Part shown: piece after piece, positions 43,507 through 53,770 of the stretch
Layout: every line of letters begins with the position of its first letter
How positions within the stretch are numbered: the stretch's first letter is position 1
Assembly (NCBI RefSeq): GCF_000156175.1
Contig: NZ_GG692710.1
Location: forward strand, 188,160 to 252,159
DNA: 64,000 bases
Origin: Collinsella intestinalis DSM 13280
GTDB lineage: Bacteria; Actinomycetota; Coriobacteriia; Coriobacteriales; Coriobacteriaceae
Direction: 5' to 3'
Notes under the pieces: generated by a model
Seen by the model: only the letters and a program-made list of their open reading frames with translations
What the model was told of the DNA's origin: nothing
Database searches by the model: none
Translations under genes and position numbers: made by a program

Positions 43507-43544
43507 ACGGTGCCCAACCGCGCGAAGTCGAGGTAGGGCACCGT
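43507..43544 (+). promoter_or_regulatory. hairpin in clpP leader
   Basis: ACGGTGCCC (43507-43515) pairs perfectly with GGGCACCGT (43536-43544) around a 20-base loop, about 90 bases before the clpP start and downstream of the palindrome at 43473. No T-run, so more likely a leader structure than a terminator. Confidence 0.4.
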
Positions 43545-43631
43545 ATGTTTCTATCTCGCGGGCGCACGTCGTCCGCACATGCCGAACTTGCCTCGCGTCG
43601 CATATGCGCCGCACAACCCGAAAGGAGCCAT

Positions 43632-44251
43632 ATGATCAATCGCATCGACTCCGCGCTCGTGCCCTACGTCATCGAGCAGACCCCTCGCGGTGAGCGCAGC
43701 TATGACATCTACTCCCGTCTCCTGAACGACCGCATCGTCTTTTTGGGCGAGGAGGTCAACTCGGTGACTGCCAACCTGGTCATCGCGCAGCTTCTGCACC
43801 TCGAGAGCCAGGATGCCGAGAAGGACATCTCCCTCTACATAAACTCGCCCGGTGGCGAGGTCTATTCCGGTCTGGCCATCTTGGACACGATGAACTACAT
43901 CAAGCCCGACGTTTCCACCATCTGTGTCGGTATGGCCGCCTCCATGGCCGCCGTCCTCCTGGCCGCCGGCGCCCCCGGCAAGCGTTTCAGCCTGCCGCAC
44001 TCCAAGATCATGATCCACCAGCCCAGCGGCGGCGCCCAGGGCCAGCAGACCGAAATCGAGATCGCCGCTCGTGAGATCCGCGAGACCCGCAATACCCTGA
44101 ACCAGATTCTCGCCGATTGCACCGGCAAGCCGTTCGAGCAGGTCGAGCGCGACACTGAGCGCGACAACTACCTCCGTGCCGAGCAGGCCCTCGAGTACGG
44201 CCTCATCGACCGCATCGTCACGTCCCGCAACGACTCCGGGAGCGAGCGCTA

Positions 44252-44252
<1 letters not shown>
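43632..44252 (+). CDS. clpP: ATP-dependent Clp protease proteolytic subunit
   Basis: Serine protease that forms the double heptameric chamber fed by ClpX. The 206-residue product shows [30 protein letters not shown], the nucleophile serine in [11 protein letters not shown], the catalytic histidine in [12 protein letters not shown], and the aspartate in [25 protein letters not shown] at 43632 follows AAAGGAG. Its stop overlaps the clpX start (TAATG). Confidence 0.97.
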
Positions 44253-45658
<1,406 letters not shown>

Positions 45659-45694
45659 CATCTTCGACGCGCATGCATGCGTTGTCTATCTTTG

Positions 45695-45729
45695 AAACGG
45701 CTGGCCATGTGCCAGCCGTTTTTCTTTTG
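45695..45729 (+). terminator. Rho-independent terminator after clpX
   Basis: AAACGGCTGGC (45695-45705) pairs perfectly with GCCAGCCGTTT (45711-45721), then TTTCTTTTG; a textbook terminator. Confidence 0.9.
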
Positions 45730-45842
45730 ATGCCTTGACGGGATTTGCCCGTGAGCAATGGCGCGCCAGCCTCCAAAGCGCATCTCCCACGTGCTATCCT
45801 GTTGAGCAATTACGCAAACTTCGACTCTTCGGGAGCATGGCT

Positions 45843-48554
45843 ATGGCAGAAGAGATGCCCAAGAACTACGATCCGGCGGTCAACGAGCCGGCTATCCTGC
45901 AGAAGTGGCTCGACGGCGGCTACTACAAGCGTCGCGAGGGCGTGGGCGATTGCACCGTTACCATCCCGCCGCCCAACGTCACCGGCATCCTGCACATGGG
46001 TCACGCCACGGACGACTCCATCCAGGACGCCATCGTTCGCATGGCCCGCATGCGCGGTCGCTCCACCCGCTGGATTCTCGGCACCGACCACGCCGGTATC
46101 GCCACGCAGACCAAGGTGGATAAGAAGCTGAAGAGCGAGGGCGTTTCCCGCCTGGAGATCGGGCGCGAGAAGTTCCTCGATGCCTGCTGGGATTGGACGC
46201 ACGAGTACGGCGGCACCATTGTCGAGCAGATCAAGCGCATGGGTTGCTCCGTCGACTTCGATGGTGAGCGCTTCACCATGGATGACGAGTACGCCGAGGC
46301 GGTCCGCAAGGTCTTTTGCGACTGGTACCACGACGGCCTGATTTATCGCGGTAAGCGCATCGTCAACTGGTGCCCCGACTGCACCACCGCCATCTCCGAT
46401 GACGAGGCGGAGTACAAGGACGAGAAGGGCCACCTTTGGCACCTGCGCTATCCCTTGACCGAGCCGGTCAACGGCCAGGAGTACATCGTCGTCGCCACCA
46501 CGCGCCCCGAGACCATGCTCGGCGATACCGGTATCGCTGTTTCGAGCAAGGACCCCGAGAAGGCGGCGTTCGTGGGCAAGTCGGTCAAGCTGCCCATCGT
46601 CGACCGCGAGATCCCGATTTTCGACGATTGGCACGTTGACCCGGATTTCGGCTCCGGCTTTGTCAAGGTCACCCCGGCGCACGACCCCAACGACTATGCG
46701 ATGGGCGAGGCTCACGGCTTGGAGAAGATCAACATCTTCGACGAGCATGCCGTCGTCGTCGAGGGCTATGGCGAGTTCACCGGCATGACGCGCGACGAGT
46801 GCCGTGAGGCCGTCCTGGCGTGGTTCGAGGAGCACGACCTGCTCGATCACGTGGATGAGCACGATCATTCCGTCATGCATTGCTACCGCTGCGACCAAAC
46901 GCTCGAGCCTTGGCTCTCCGAGCAGTGGTTCGTCGCCGTGGACAAGCTCAAGGAGCCCGCGCTCAAGGCCGTCCAGGATGGTCGCGTGACCTTCCACCCG
47001 GCCCGCTGGACCGAGACCTACACCACCTGGATGGAGAACCTGAAAGACTGGTGCATCTCCCGTCAGCTGTGGTGGGGCCACCGCATTCCCGTGTTCTACT
47101 GCGAGGAGTGTGGCTGGGAGGACGCCTGCATGGACGACGTGACGGTCTGCCCCAAGTGCGGCTGCACCCATGTCCACCAGGACGAGAACGTGCTGGACAC
47201 CTGGTTCAGCTCCCAGCTGTGGACCTTTGCCACGCAGGGCTGGCCGCAGCATCCCGAGCAACTCGAGGGCCATCATCCCACCACGGCGCTCGTCACCGCG
47301 CGCGACATCATCGCACTGTGGGTCGCCCGCATGGTCATGAGCTCGCTGTACTTCCTCGACGAGGTCCCGTTCCATGACGTCGTGATCTACCCCACGATCC
47401 TTGCCAAGGACGGCAGCCGCATGTCCAAGTCCAAGGGCAACGGTGTGAACCCCATGGATCTCATCGACATGTACGGCGCCGATGCCATGCGCTATAACCT
47501 GCTCACGCTGTGCACCACCAACCAGGACGTCAAGTTCGACGCCGATATCGACAAGAAGACGAAGGCCCTCAAGGGTTCGGCCCGTACCGAGCAGGCCCGC
47601 TCCTTTGTCACCAAGATCTGGAACGCCAGCCGTTTCCTGCTCATGAACATGGATGGCTACACCCCGGGCGAGCCCGTCGCCGAGACCGCGGCCGATGCCT
47701 GGATGTTCAGCCGACTGGCCAAGGCCACGCGCATGGTGACCGAGGGTATTGAGAAGTACACCTTCGGCGAGATGGCGCGCGGCGTCCAGAACTTCTTCTG
47801 GAACGAGGTCTGCGACTGGTACGTCGAGGTCACCAAGACCCGCCTCAAGGACGATGCGGCGTGCCTGCAGGCCCAGCGCAACCTGATCTTCGTGCTCGAT
47901 GCGTCGATGCGCCTCATGCACCCGCTCATGCCGTTCGTCACCGAGGCCATTTGGGACCAGATGCCCGCCAGCTGGCTGGATATGAACGAGGGCGGCGTCA
48001 TCGAGCGCGCCGAGGCCCTCATGGTCGCCGCCTGGCCCGAGCCCGAGGCCTTCGAGCGCTTCATCGATGAGGAGGCCGAGCGCTCCTTCGAGCTCGCCCG
48101 CGCCGTCGTGTCTGATGCCCGCTCCACCCGCGCTCGCTACCGCCTGAGCCCCAAGGAGGCTTTGCCCGTGGTCGTCAAGGCTGCGAGCGCCGAGGTCGCC
48201 GAGGCGATCGAGGGCATGGCCGACTTCATCTGCGGACTGGCCAACATCAGCGAGCTTTCCGTGTGCGCCTCCGAGGGCTTTGAGAAGCCCGCTGCCGCCA
48301 TCGCACTTGCCGGCGCCGATTTCGACGCCTATGTCGTCGTGGGCGATTTGGTCGACTTCGACGCCGAGAAGGCCCGCCTGAACAAGGAGCTTGCCACGGC
48401 GGAGAAGGAGCTCGCCGCCGCCGAGCGCACCCTGGGCAACGAGGGCTTCATCGCCAAGGCCGCGCCCGAGGTCGTCGCCAAGAAGCGCGAGCGCGCCGCC
48501 GAGCTCACCGAGACCATCGCTGCGGTCAAGGCCCAGCTCGCCGACTTCGAGTAA
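45843..48554 (+). CDS. valS: valyl-tRNA synthetase
   Basis: Class I synthetase that charges tRNA-Val. The 903-residue product has the HIGH motif as PPNVTGILHMGHA, the FTMDDEY and GTDHAGIATQ segments, the editing domain (VVATTRPETMLGDTGIAV), the KMSKS motif as DGSRMSKSKGNG, and a C-terminal coiled coil (LNKELATAEKELAAAERTL). ATG at 45843 has GGGAG at 8 bases; an ATG two codons earlier (45837) is possible. No T-box leader is visible in the 190 bases upstream. Confidence 0.97.
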   Translation: MAEEMPKNYDPAVNEPAILQKWLDGGYYKRREGVGDCTVTIPPPNVTGILHMGHATDDSIQDAIVRMARMRGRSTRWILGTDHAGIATQTKVDKKLKSEGVSRLEIGREKFLDACWDWTHEYGGTIVEQIKRMGCSVDFDGERFTMDDEYAEAVRKVFCDWYHDGLIYRGKRIVNWCPDCTTAISDDEAEYKDEKGHLWHLRYPLTEPVNGQEYIVVATTRPETMLGDTGIAVSSKDPEKAAFVGKSVKLPIVDREIPIFDDWHVDPDFGSGFVKVTPAHDPNDYAMGEAHGLEKINIFDEHAVVVEGYGEFTGMTRDECREAVLAWFEEHDLLDHVDEHDHSVMHCYRCDQTLEPWLSEQWFVAVDKLKEPALKAVQDGRVTFHPARWTETYTTWMENLKDWCISRQLWWGHRIPVFYCEECGWEDACMDDVTVCPKCGCTHVHQDENVLDTWFSSQLWTFATQGWPQHPEQLEGHHPTTALVTARDIIALWVARMVMSSLYFLDEVPFHDVVIYPTILAKDGSRMSKSKGNGVNPMDLIDMYGADAMRYNLLTLCTTNQDVKFDADIDKKTKALKGSARTEQARSFVTKIWNASRFLLMNMDGYTPGEPVAETAADAWMFSRLAKATRMVTEGIEKYTFGEMARGVQNFFWNEVCDWYVEVTKTRLKDDAACLQAQRNLIFVLDASMRLMHPLMPFVTEAIWDQMPASWLDMNEGGVIERAEALMVAAWPEPEAFERFIDEEAERSFELARAVVSDARSTRARYRLSPKEALPVVVKAASAEVAEAIEGMADFICGLANISELSVCASEGFEKPAAAIALAGADFDAYVVVGDLVDFDAEKARLNKELATAEKELAAAERTLGNEGFIAKAAPEVVAKKRERAAELTETIAAVKAQLADFE

Positions 48555-48576
48555 TCGGTCCATACGTTGATTCGAG

Positions 48577-48609
48577 CCCCGCCGCATCGGTTGCGGCGGG
48601 GTTTGTGTT
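48577..48609 (+). terminator. Rho-independent terminator after valS
   Basis: CCCCGCCGC (48577-48585) pairs with GCGGCGGGG (48593-48601), followed by TTTGTGTT. Confidence 0.8.
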
Positions 48610-48631
48610 GCATACGGAACAGGGGGAAATG

Positions 48632-49441
48632 ATGGCTGAAAACGAGACGGGCACGGTTATGCTGCCGCCGGCTAAGACTCAGGAGCCGTTCGTCCACATC
48701 GGGTTCGCCAAGGCCAAGCTTACGCGTGGGAGGGCGTTTGTGCTCGCGATCCTCGCGGGCGCCTTCGTAGCGCTCGGTGCGTCCTTCATGCTGATGGTCC
48801 GGGCGGATTCCACGCTCTCGCCGTCGGTGTCGCTCATCCTGGGCGGTCTGGCGTTTTGCCTGGGTCTGTTTCTCGTGCTCGTCGCCGGTGCCGAGCTGTT
48901 CACGGGCAATTGCCTCATGCTCATCGGCGCGCTCGACGGTCGGTACCCGATGATGAAGATGGTCCGCAAGTGGGCCGTCGTGTACGCGGGCAACGCCGTG
49001 GGCGCGCTGCTCGCCGTCGCATTGCTTCTCGCCTCGGGATTCCTCTCCATGCAGGAGGGTTCGGTGGGCGAGCTCGCCTATGCCGTCGCACTCTCCAAGG
49101 CCTCGCTCGACCCTGTGACCGCCTTTGCGCGCGGCGTCCTGTGCAACGTCCTTGTGTGCCTGGGCGTTTGGATGGGCAGTGCCGGCAAGACGGTGTGCGA
49201 CAAGCTCGCCGCGACGATTCTACCGGTCGTGTCCTTCGTGGTGCTGGGATTCGAACACTCCGTTGCGAACATGTTCTTCCTTCCTTTGGGCGTTGCCGCA
49301 CAGTCCATGCTGGGCGTCGGTGCGATCCCGCTTGCGGGCATGGTATCCAACCTCATGTTCGTCACGCTCGGCAACATTGTGGGAGGTGCGGCTGTGGCGG
49401 CCGCCTATTGGTTCGTCTACGGCCGCGATGTGCGCGAATAG
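48632..49441 (+). CDS. formate/nitrite transporter (FNT) family channel
   Basis: Six-helix pentameric channel for small monovalent anions such as formate, nitrite or lactate. The 269-residue product shows the FNT features AGAFVALGASFMLM, GAELFTGNCLMLIGAL and the second-half GVLCNVLVCLGVWMG and GFEHSVANMFFLPLG, with the conserved FEHSVANM motif including the pore histidine. The FEHS spelling is typical for formate-type members, but the substrate cannot be assigned. Two adjacent ATGs exist (48629, 48632) after AGGGGG; the second gives better spacing. folC follows 9 bases later. Confidence 0.9.
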   Translation: MAENETGTVMLPPAKTQEPFVHIGFAKAKLTRGRAFVLAILAGAFVALGASFMLMVRADSTLSPSVSLILGGLAFCLGLFLVLVAGAELFTGNCLMLIGALDGRYPMMKMVRKWAVVYAGNAVGALLAVALLLASGFLSMQEGSVGELAYAVALSKASLDPVTAFARGVLCNVLVCLGVWMGSAGKTVCDKLAATILPVVSFVVLGFEHSVANMFFLPLGVAAQSMLGVGAIPLAGMVSNLMFVTLGNIVGGAAVAAAYWFVYGRDVRE

Positions 49442-49450
49442 GGGATTGAT

Positions 49451-50818
49451 ATGAAGCGCGAAGGTGCCTATGTCGTGCCGTTCGGGTTCGAGGAGCTTTC
49501 CTACGAGCGGGCGGTGACAATCGCCGCCGACACCGGAAAGATCGTCGGCGAGGCGGGCCCGCTGCTTGAGACTGTCATCGATATGCTCGATGAGCTCGGT
49601 CGGCCCGACGAATACTTCGATTGCATCCAGGTTGCGGGAACCAACGGCAAGACGTCGACCACTCGGTTCACCGCGGCGATTCTGCGCGGAGAGGGGCTGC
49701 GAACGGCGCTGTACACCTCTCCCCAGCTCGTGCGCTACGAGGAGCGCATGGAGGTCGATGGCGGCGTGGTGAGCCCCTCTGCATTCGCGCACGGCGTCTC
49801 CGCTGCCGCAGAGGCGGGCCGTCGTGTGAACGAACGCCGCGCAGCCTCGGGCGAGCCGACCTACACCATCACGCCGTTCGACCTCCTGACTGCGGCTGCC
49901 ATGGTCGTGTTCGCCGAGGCGAGAGTCGATGTGGCGGTGCTCGAAGTGGGCCTGGGCGGTCGTTGGGACGCCACCAGCGCCACCGACCCCGTGGCCGTGG
50001 CCATCACGGGCATCGGGCTCGATCACACGCATATCCTGGGCGATACGCTCGAGGAGATCGCGAGCGAGAAGGCCGCCGTCATCAAGCCCGGTCGCACGGT
50101 CGTGCTCGGCGAGGGCACGCACGAGCCGAGCGTCGAGCGCGTGATGCGCGCACGTTGCGACGCCTGCGGTGTCGTGCCCTGGGTTGTAGAGCATATGGTC
50201 ATCGAATTGCCCGTGGGCATCGACAGCGCAGTTTCGTTTTCGACCGAGACCGCTCGTTCCACGTACGAGGTCTCAATGCACAAACCCGCTTACCAGCCGC
50301 AGAACGCCGCCTGTGCCATAGCGCTGGCGGAAGGGTATCTGGGCCGCCCGCTCGATGCGTCCTCGCTCGCCGTCTCTCTCGAGTCCTGTCCCATACCGGG
50401 TCGTTTCGACGTGGTACGCCCTGAGCCGTTCGTATTGGTCGATGCATGCCACAATCCGCAGAGCTGCGAGAATTTCATCAATGCGGTTCGCGAGGCCGAG
50501 CCTGAGCGCGAAGCGCGGCCCGTACTTCTAGTCGCCGCGCTCTCGGACAAGGACGTACGGGGCATCCTCGATGTGCTCGTGCCGGAGTTTCCCCGTATCG
50601 TGGTGAGCGCCACGGCGAGCGATCGCGCCCTGCCTGCGGGGGAGCTCGCCCAGCTCGTCTACGGTGAGCTCGACGCGCTTAATCGTCCGCATACGGATGT
50701 CATCGCCATCTACCCCTCGGTTCGCGAGGCGCTCGACGCCCTCACGGAGGCGGGGGAGCCTGTCATCGCGGCCGGCACCATCACGCTTGCGGGCGAGGTC
50801 GCGGGTCTGCTCAGGTAA
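49451..50818 (+). CDS. folC: folylpolyglutamate synthase / dihydrofolate synthase
   Basis: Mur-ligase-like enzyme that adds glutamate to folates (and glutamate to dihydropteroate). The 455-residue product has the P-loop IQVAGTNGKTSTTRFTAAIL (about residues 60-79), LEVGLGGRWDATSA, TGIGLDHTHILGDTLEEIASEKAAVIKPG, and GRFDVVRP...LVDACHNPQS in the C-terminal domain. No dihydropteroate synthase or other folate gene is adjacent. Start ATG at 49451 after AGGGGA. Confidence 0.94.
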   Translation: MKREGAYVVPFGFEELSYERAVTIAADTGKIVGEAGPLLETVIDMLDELGRPDEYFDCIQVAGTNGKTSTTRFTAAILRGEGLRTALYTSPQLVRYEERMEVDGGVVSPSAFAHGVSAAAEAGRRVNERRAASGEPTYTITPFDLLTAAAMVVFAEARVDVAVLEVGLGGRWDATSATDPVAVAITGIGLDHTHILGDTLEEIASEKAAVIKPGRTVVLGEGTHEPSVERVMRARCDACGVVPWVVEHMVIELPVGIDSAVSFSTETARSTYEVSMHKPAYQPQNAACAIALAEGYLGRPLDASSLAVSLESCPIPGRFDVVRPEPFVLVDACHNPQSCENFINAVREAEPEREARPVLLVAALSDKDVRGILDVLVPEFPRIVVSATASDRALPAGELAQLVYGELDALNRPHTDVIAIYPSVREALDALTEAGEPVIAAGTITLAGEVAGLLR

Positions 50819-50830
50819 GGGCGATTCTCG

Positions 50831-51970
50831 CTACAGGAAGCGGTACTGGACGGTCGCCACGCCCACGCTCAGGAAGTTCAGGGCGCGGGCCACGGCGGGC
50901 TGCATGTCGATCACGCGACCGTGCACATAAGGGCCGCGGTCGTTCACATAGGCGATCACCGAACGGCCGCCATAGCGAATCTCGACGCGGGTGCCGAACG
51001 GGACGTTGAGCATCGCGATGCCCATCGAGGTCTCGGTGACCGTCTCGCCGTTAGCGGTCGTGCCGCCCATGAATCCGTCGCCGATGCCGTAATAGGACGC
51101 CACGCCCGTCTTCCATGTGATGGCCGGCGGCGCCGGAGGCGTTGGCGTTACAGGGGGCGCCGGGGGCGCGGGAGGCGTGGTGGTGTCTTCGGGCTTGGGC
51201 GCCGCCGGTGTGTCGGGTGCCTGCGGGGTTGTGGTGCCGGCGTTGTTTGAGCCCGTGTCGGGGGTCGGAGCGCTGGGCCTGTTCTGGCTCGCGTTTTGCT
51301 GCGCCTGCAGCTGGGCGGCCTGCTCGGCGGCCTGACGCGCGATCTCGGCCTCCTCGGCGTCTTCGGCATTCGCCTTCGCCTGGATCTTGGCGGCTGCGGA
51401 TTGCGCGGTGTCGAGCGCGTCCTGCGCACGGGAGAGTTGCAGGTCGGCCTCGTCTTTTGCGGAGCTCAGCTCCGCGAGCTTGCCGTTGAGCTCGTCTTCG
51501 AGTGCATGCAGCTCGTCGAGAGCGGCGATGTTGGCGCTCTGCACGGTGCCCAGGTACTTGGTCATGCTGAGGAAATCGGCGAAGGAACCGGCGTTGAGGA
51601 GCATGGAGAGGGCGCCGCCGTTGGACGCATGGCGTTTGTACAGCTCGCGCGCTGCCAGGGCGGCGCGGTTCTGCGCCTGCGGCATGAGCTCCTGCTCAAT
51701 GCGAAGGATATCGTCGGCGGCCGTTCGCACCTGCTCGTTGAGCTCGGCGGCGCGTGACGTGGCGTCGGCGTAGGTGCCGGCGGCGCGGGAGACCTCTTTT
51801 TGCAGGGAGGCGAGCTCGCCGCGCGTCGCCGCCGTTGCGGCCAGTGCGGGCTCAGGCGTGCCCGTGAGCGCGGGTATGCCGGCGCCCAGGGCGAGTGCCG
51901 CCGTGAGCCCAGCGACGCAGGCGATCCGCCCTCTGTGCGTACAAATCCCTCTCATGGTGGCACGTGCCAT
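50831..51970 (-). CDS. secreted coiled-coil protein with C-terminal RlpA-like double-psi beta-barrel
   Basis: Predicted cell-wall protein of 379 residues. An N-terminal signal peptide (about 1-45, ending ALAATAA) is followed by a long coiled coil (about 48-215) like those of peptidoglycan hydrolase activators, a Pro/Thr-rich linker (about 220-280), then an RlpA-like domain (GVASYYGIGDGFMGG, TANGE, VPFGTRVEIRYGGRSVIAYVNDRGPYVHGRVIDM). RlpA-like domains are lytic transglycosylases or binding modules. Such coiled coils usually carry NlpC/P60, CHAP or M23 partners instead. Role in septal wall remodelling is an inference. Confidence 0.82.
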   Translation of the reverse strand: MARATMRGICTHRGRIACVAGLTAALALGAGIPALTGTPEPALAATAATRGELASLQKEVSRAAGTYADATSRAAELNEQVRTAADDILRIEQELMPQAQNRAALAARELYKRHASNGGALSMLLNAGSFADFLSMTKYLGTVQSANIAALDELHALEDELNGKLAELSSAKDEADLQLSRAQDALDTAQSAAAKIQAKANAEDAEEAEIARQAAEQAAQLQAQQNASQNRPSAPTPDTGSNNAGTTTPQAPDTPAAPKPEDTTTPPAPPAPPVTPTPPAPPAITWKTGVASYYGIGDGFMGGTTANGETVTETSMGIAMLNVPFGTRVEIRYGGRSVIAYVNDRGPYVHGRVIDMQPAVARALNFLSVGVATVQYRFL

Positions 51971-52083
51971 GTAACAACCGCCTTTTCTCGTTGACGGTAT
52001 CAGTATAAGGCAACCCTCAAGCTGAGGTTGAGCCTAAGGGTTGCGTTCAAATCTTCTATGCGACTGTGTCGGCGTGCGGAAGC

Positions 52084-52467
52084 CTATGCGAGTCCTACGT
52101 CCATACTCGCGACCAGGTCGACGCCTGTGTCGAGCAGGTTGGCGGCGATGACGTCCCCCATGCGCACGGGGGCGGAAACGCGCAGCTCCCGTATGGTTTC
52201 CATGGCGTCCTTGTGCAGGGCGCGAGGAATGGGGGAGCAGGTTCGCACGGGGACGAGGCGCTCGTCTCCGCCTTCGACCACGACCGTTGTGGCTAGGATG
52301 CGCATCGGGCACACGACTTCCTGCTCGGCGAAGCGCTTGCCGCGCGGGCACCGGTTGCCATGTACGCTCGTGACGCGCGCGACTCCGTCCCCGTCTCGCT
52401 CCACGCATACCGTGAGCAGGCATTCGGATGGGCAGGTCGTGCAGTGGAACGTCTCAGTGCTCGTCAT
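52084..52467 (-). CDS. DUF1667 domain protein of the FAD-oxidoreductase operon
   Basis: Cysteine-rich protein of 127 residues with FHCTTCPSECLLTVCVERDG, HGNRCPRGKRFAEQEV and CPMRILATTVVVEGG, the DUF1667 pattern; the cysteines are proposed to bind a metal centre. It lies 6 bases after the preceding FAD oxidoreductase. The same trio (GlpA-like, FAD oxidoreductase, DUF1667) recurs in anaerobic Gram-positive bacteria. The reaction is not established. Confidence 0.85.
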   Translation of the reverse strand: MTSTETFHCTTCPSECLLTVCVERDGDGVARVTSVHGNRCPRGKRFAEQEVVCPMRILATTVVVEGGDERLVPVRTCSPIPRALHKDAMETIRELRVSAPVRMGDVIAANLLDTGVDLVASMDVGLA

Positions 52468-52473
52468 GGGACA

Positions 52474-53769
52474 TCACGCTTCTTCCACGGGGTCGATGGA
52501 TACGGTCAGGGTCTCGCCCGGTTTCACGGCGGCGAGCATCTTGGGCGTTATAGGGGCCGCTTCCATGATGCTCGGCTTGTAGTCGCGCGTCTTGCCGTGG
52601 AAGAGAACGGCATCGCCCGCACGGATCACGAGCTGGGCGTGCTCGAGGGGGCGACGCACGCGGAAGAACGCCTTCGTGGCGACCGTTCGGTTGATGCGGG
52701 CCGGCACGATGTAGCCGGCCATGCCGCAGGGCTCGAGGGTCACGGGTTCTGAGAGAACATCGGGTCTCGCCGTGCCGAGGGCGTGGGCGGCCGCGGCCGC
52801 TCCCGCGCGCGTCGCCTCGGCGGTGACGTTGTCGGCAAGGTCGTGTACCTGCAAGACGTTTCCGCAGGAGAAGATACCGTCGACGTTCGTTTGCAGGTCC
52901 TGATCCACGCGTGCGCCGCGTGTGCGCGGGTCGATCTCGACCCCGGCGGCTCGGGCGAGCTCGTTTTCGGGGATGAGGCCAACGGAGAGCAGCAGCGTGT
53001 CGCAGGGGATGATACGCTCGGTCCCGGGGATAGGGGAGAGGTCCTCTCCAACGTTCGAGACCTCGACGGCCTCGACGCGGTCTCGACCGATCACGCGCGT
53101 GACGGTGGTGGATAGGTGCAGCGGGATCCCAAAGTCCTCAAGGCAGTTCTTGACGTTGCGGTGCAGCCCGTTGGCATAGGGCATGAGCTCGTAGACGCCC
53201 TCGACTTCGAGGCCTTCCAGGGCGCATCGACGCGCCATGATGAGACCGATGTCGCCCGACCCCAAGATCACGACGCGGTGTCCGGGGCGCAGGTTCTCGA
53301 TGTTGATGTAACGCTGGGCGAGGCCCGCGGTGTATACACCGGCAGGACGGCTGCCCGGGATTTTGATCTCGAAGCGGGTGCGCTCGCGACAGCCCATGGC
53401 GAGCACCACCGAGCGGCAGGTGAGGCGGGCCATGCCGTCTTCGCCCATGACGGTGACGCTGTGCGCCGCGTCTTCTCGTCCGCCTTCGTCGATGCCGAGC
53501 GCCATGGACCCGAGCATGACATCGATGCCGGCCTCGCGCACGCGGTTGATGAAACGCTGGGCGTATTCGGGGCCGGTGAGCTCTTCTTTGAAATGGGTGA
53601 GGCCGAAGCCGGGGTGGATGCACTGGCGCAGGATGCCGCCAAGATGCTCGTTGCGCTCGATGACTACGGTCGACGCGCCGGCTTCGTGCGCTGCGAGGGC
53701 AGCTCCCATGCCCGCGGGGCCGCCGCCGATGACGACGACGTCATAATCGCGTGTTTCGATCTGAGCCAT
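52474..53769 (-). CDS. FAD/NAD(P)-dependent pyridine-nucleotide oxidoreductase
   Basis: Flavoprotein of 431 residues with FAD loop VVVIGGGPAGMGAALAAHEAGA at the N-terminus, IHPGFGLTHFKEELTGPEYAQRF, a second Rossmann loop VVILGSGDIGLIMARRCALEGLEV (NAD(P)H) and CDTLLLSVGLIPENELARAAG. The absence of CxxC disulfide argues against a thioredoxin-type reductase. It lies one base after the GlpA-like gene and before DUF1667, so the three are likely one electron-transfer complex, for example glycerol-3-phosphate or 2-hydroxyacid oxidation (inference). Confidence 0.88.
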   Translation of the reverse strand: MAQIETRDYDVVVIGGGPAGMGAALAAHEAGASTVVIERNEHLGGILRQCIHPGFGLTHFKEELTGPEYAQRFINRVREAGIDVMLGSMALGIDEGGREDAAHSVTVMGEDGMARLTCRSVVLAMGCRERTRFEIKIPGSRPAGVYTAGLAQRYINIENLRPGHRVVILGSGDIGLIMARRCALEGLEVEGVYELMPYANGLHRNVKNCLEDFGIPLHLSTTVTRVIGRDRVEAVEVSNVGEDLSPIPGTERIIPCDTLLLSVGLIPENELARAAGVEIDPRTRGARVDQDLQTNVDGIFSCGNVLQVHDLADNVTAEATRAGAAAAAHALGTARPDVLSEPVTLEPCGMAGYIVPARINRTVATKAFFRVRRPLEHAQLVIRAGDAVLFHGKTRDYKPSIMEAAPITPKMLAAVKPGETLTVSIDPVEEA

Positions 53770-53770
53770 G

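Noticed and set aside
45730-45842. T-box leader for valS (and for thrS at 56066-56176)
   Set aside because: No T-box sequence (AGGGTGGNACCGCG-like) or specifier-loop architecture is visible before either synthetase.
45810-48587. Minus-strand open frame of about 925 codons opposite valS
   Set aside because: An antisense shadow in high-GC DNA; valS is complete with all motifs on the other strand.
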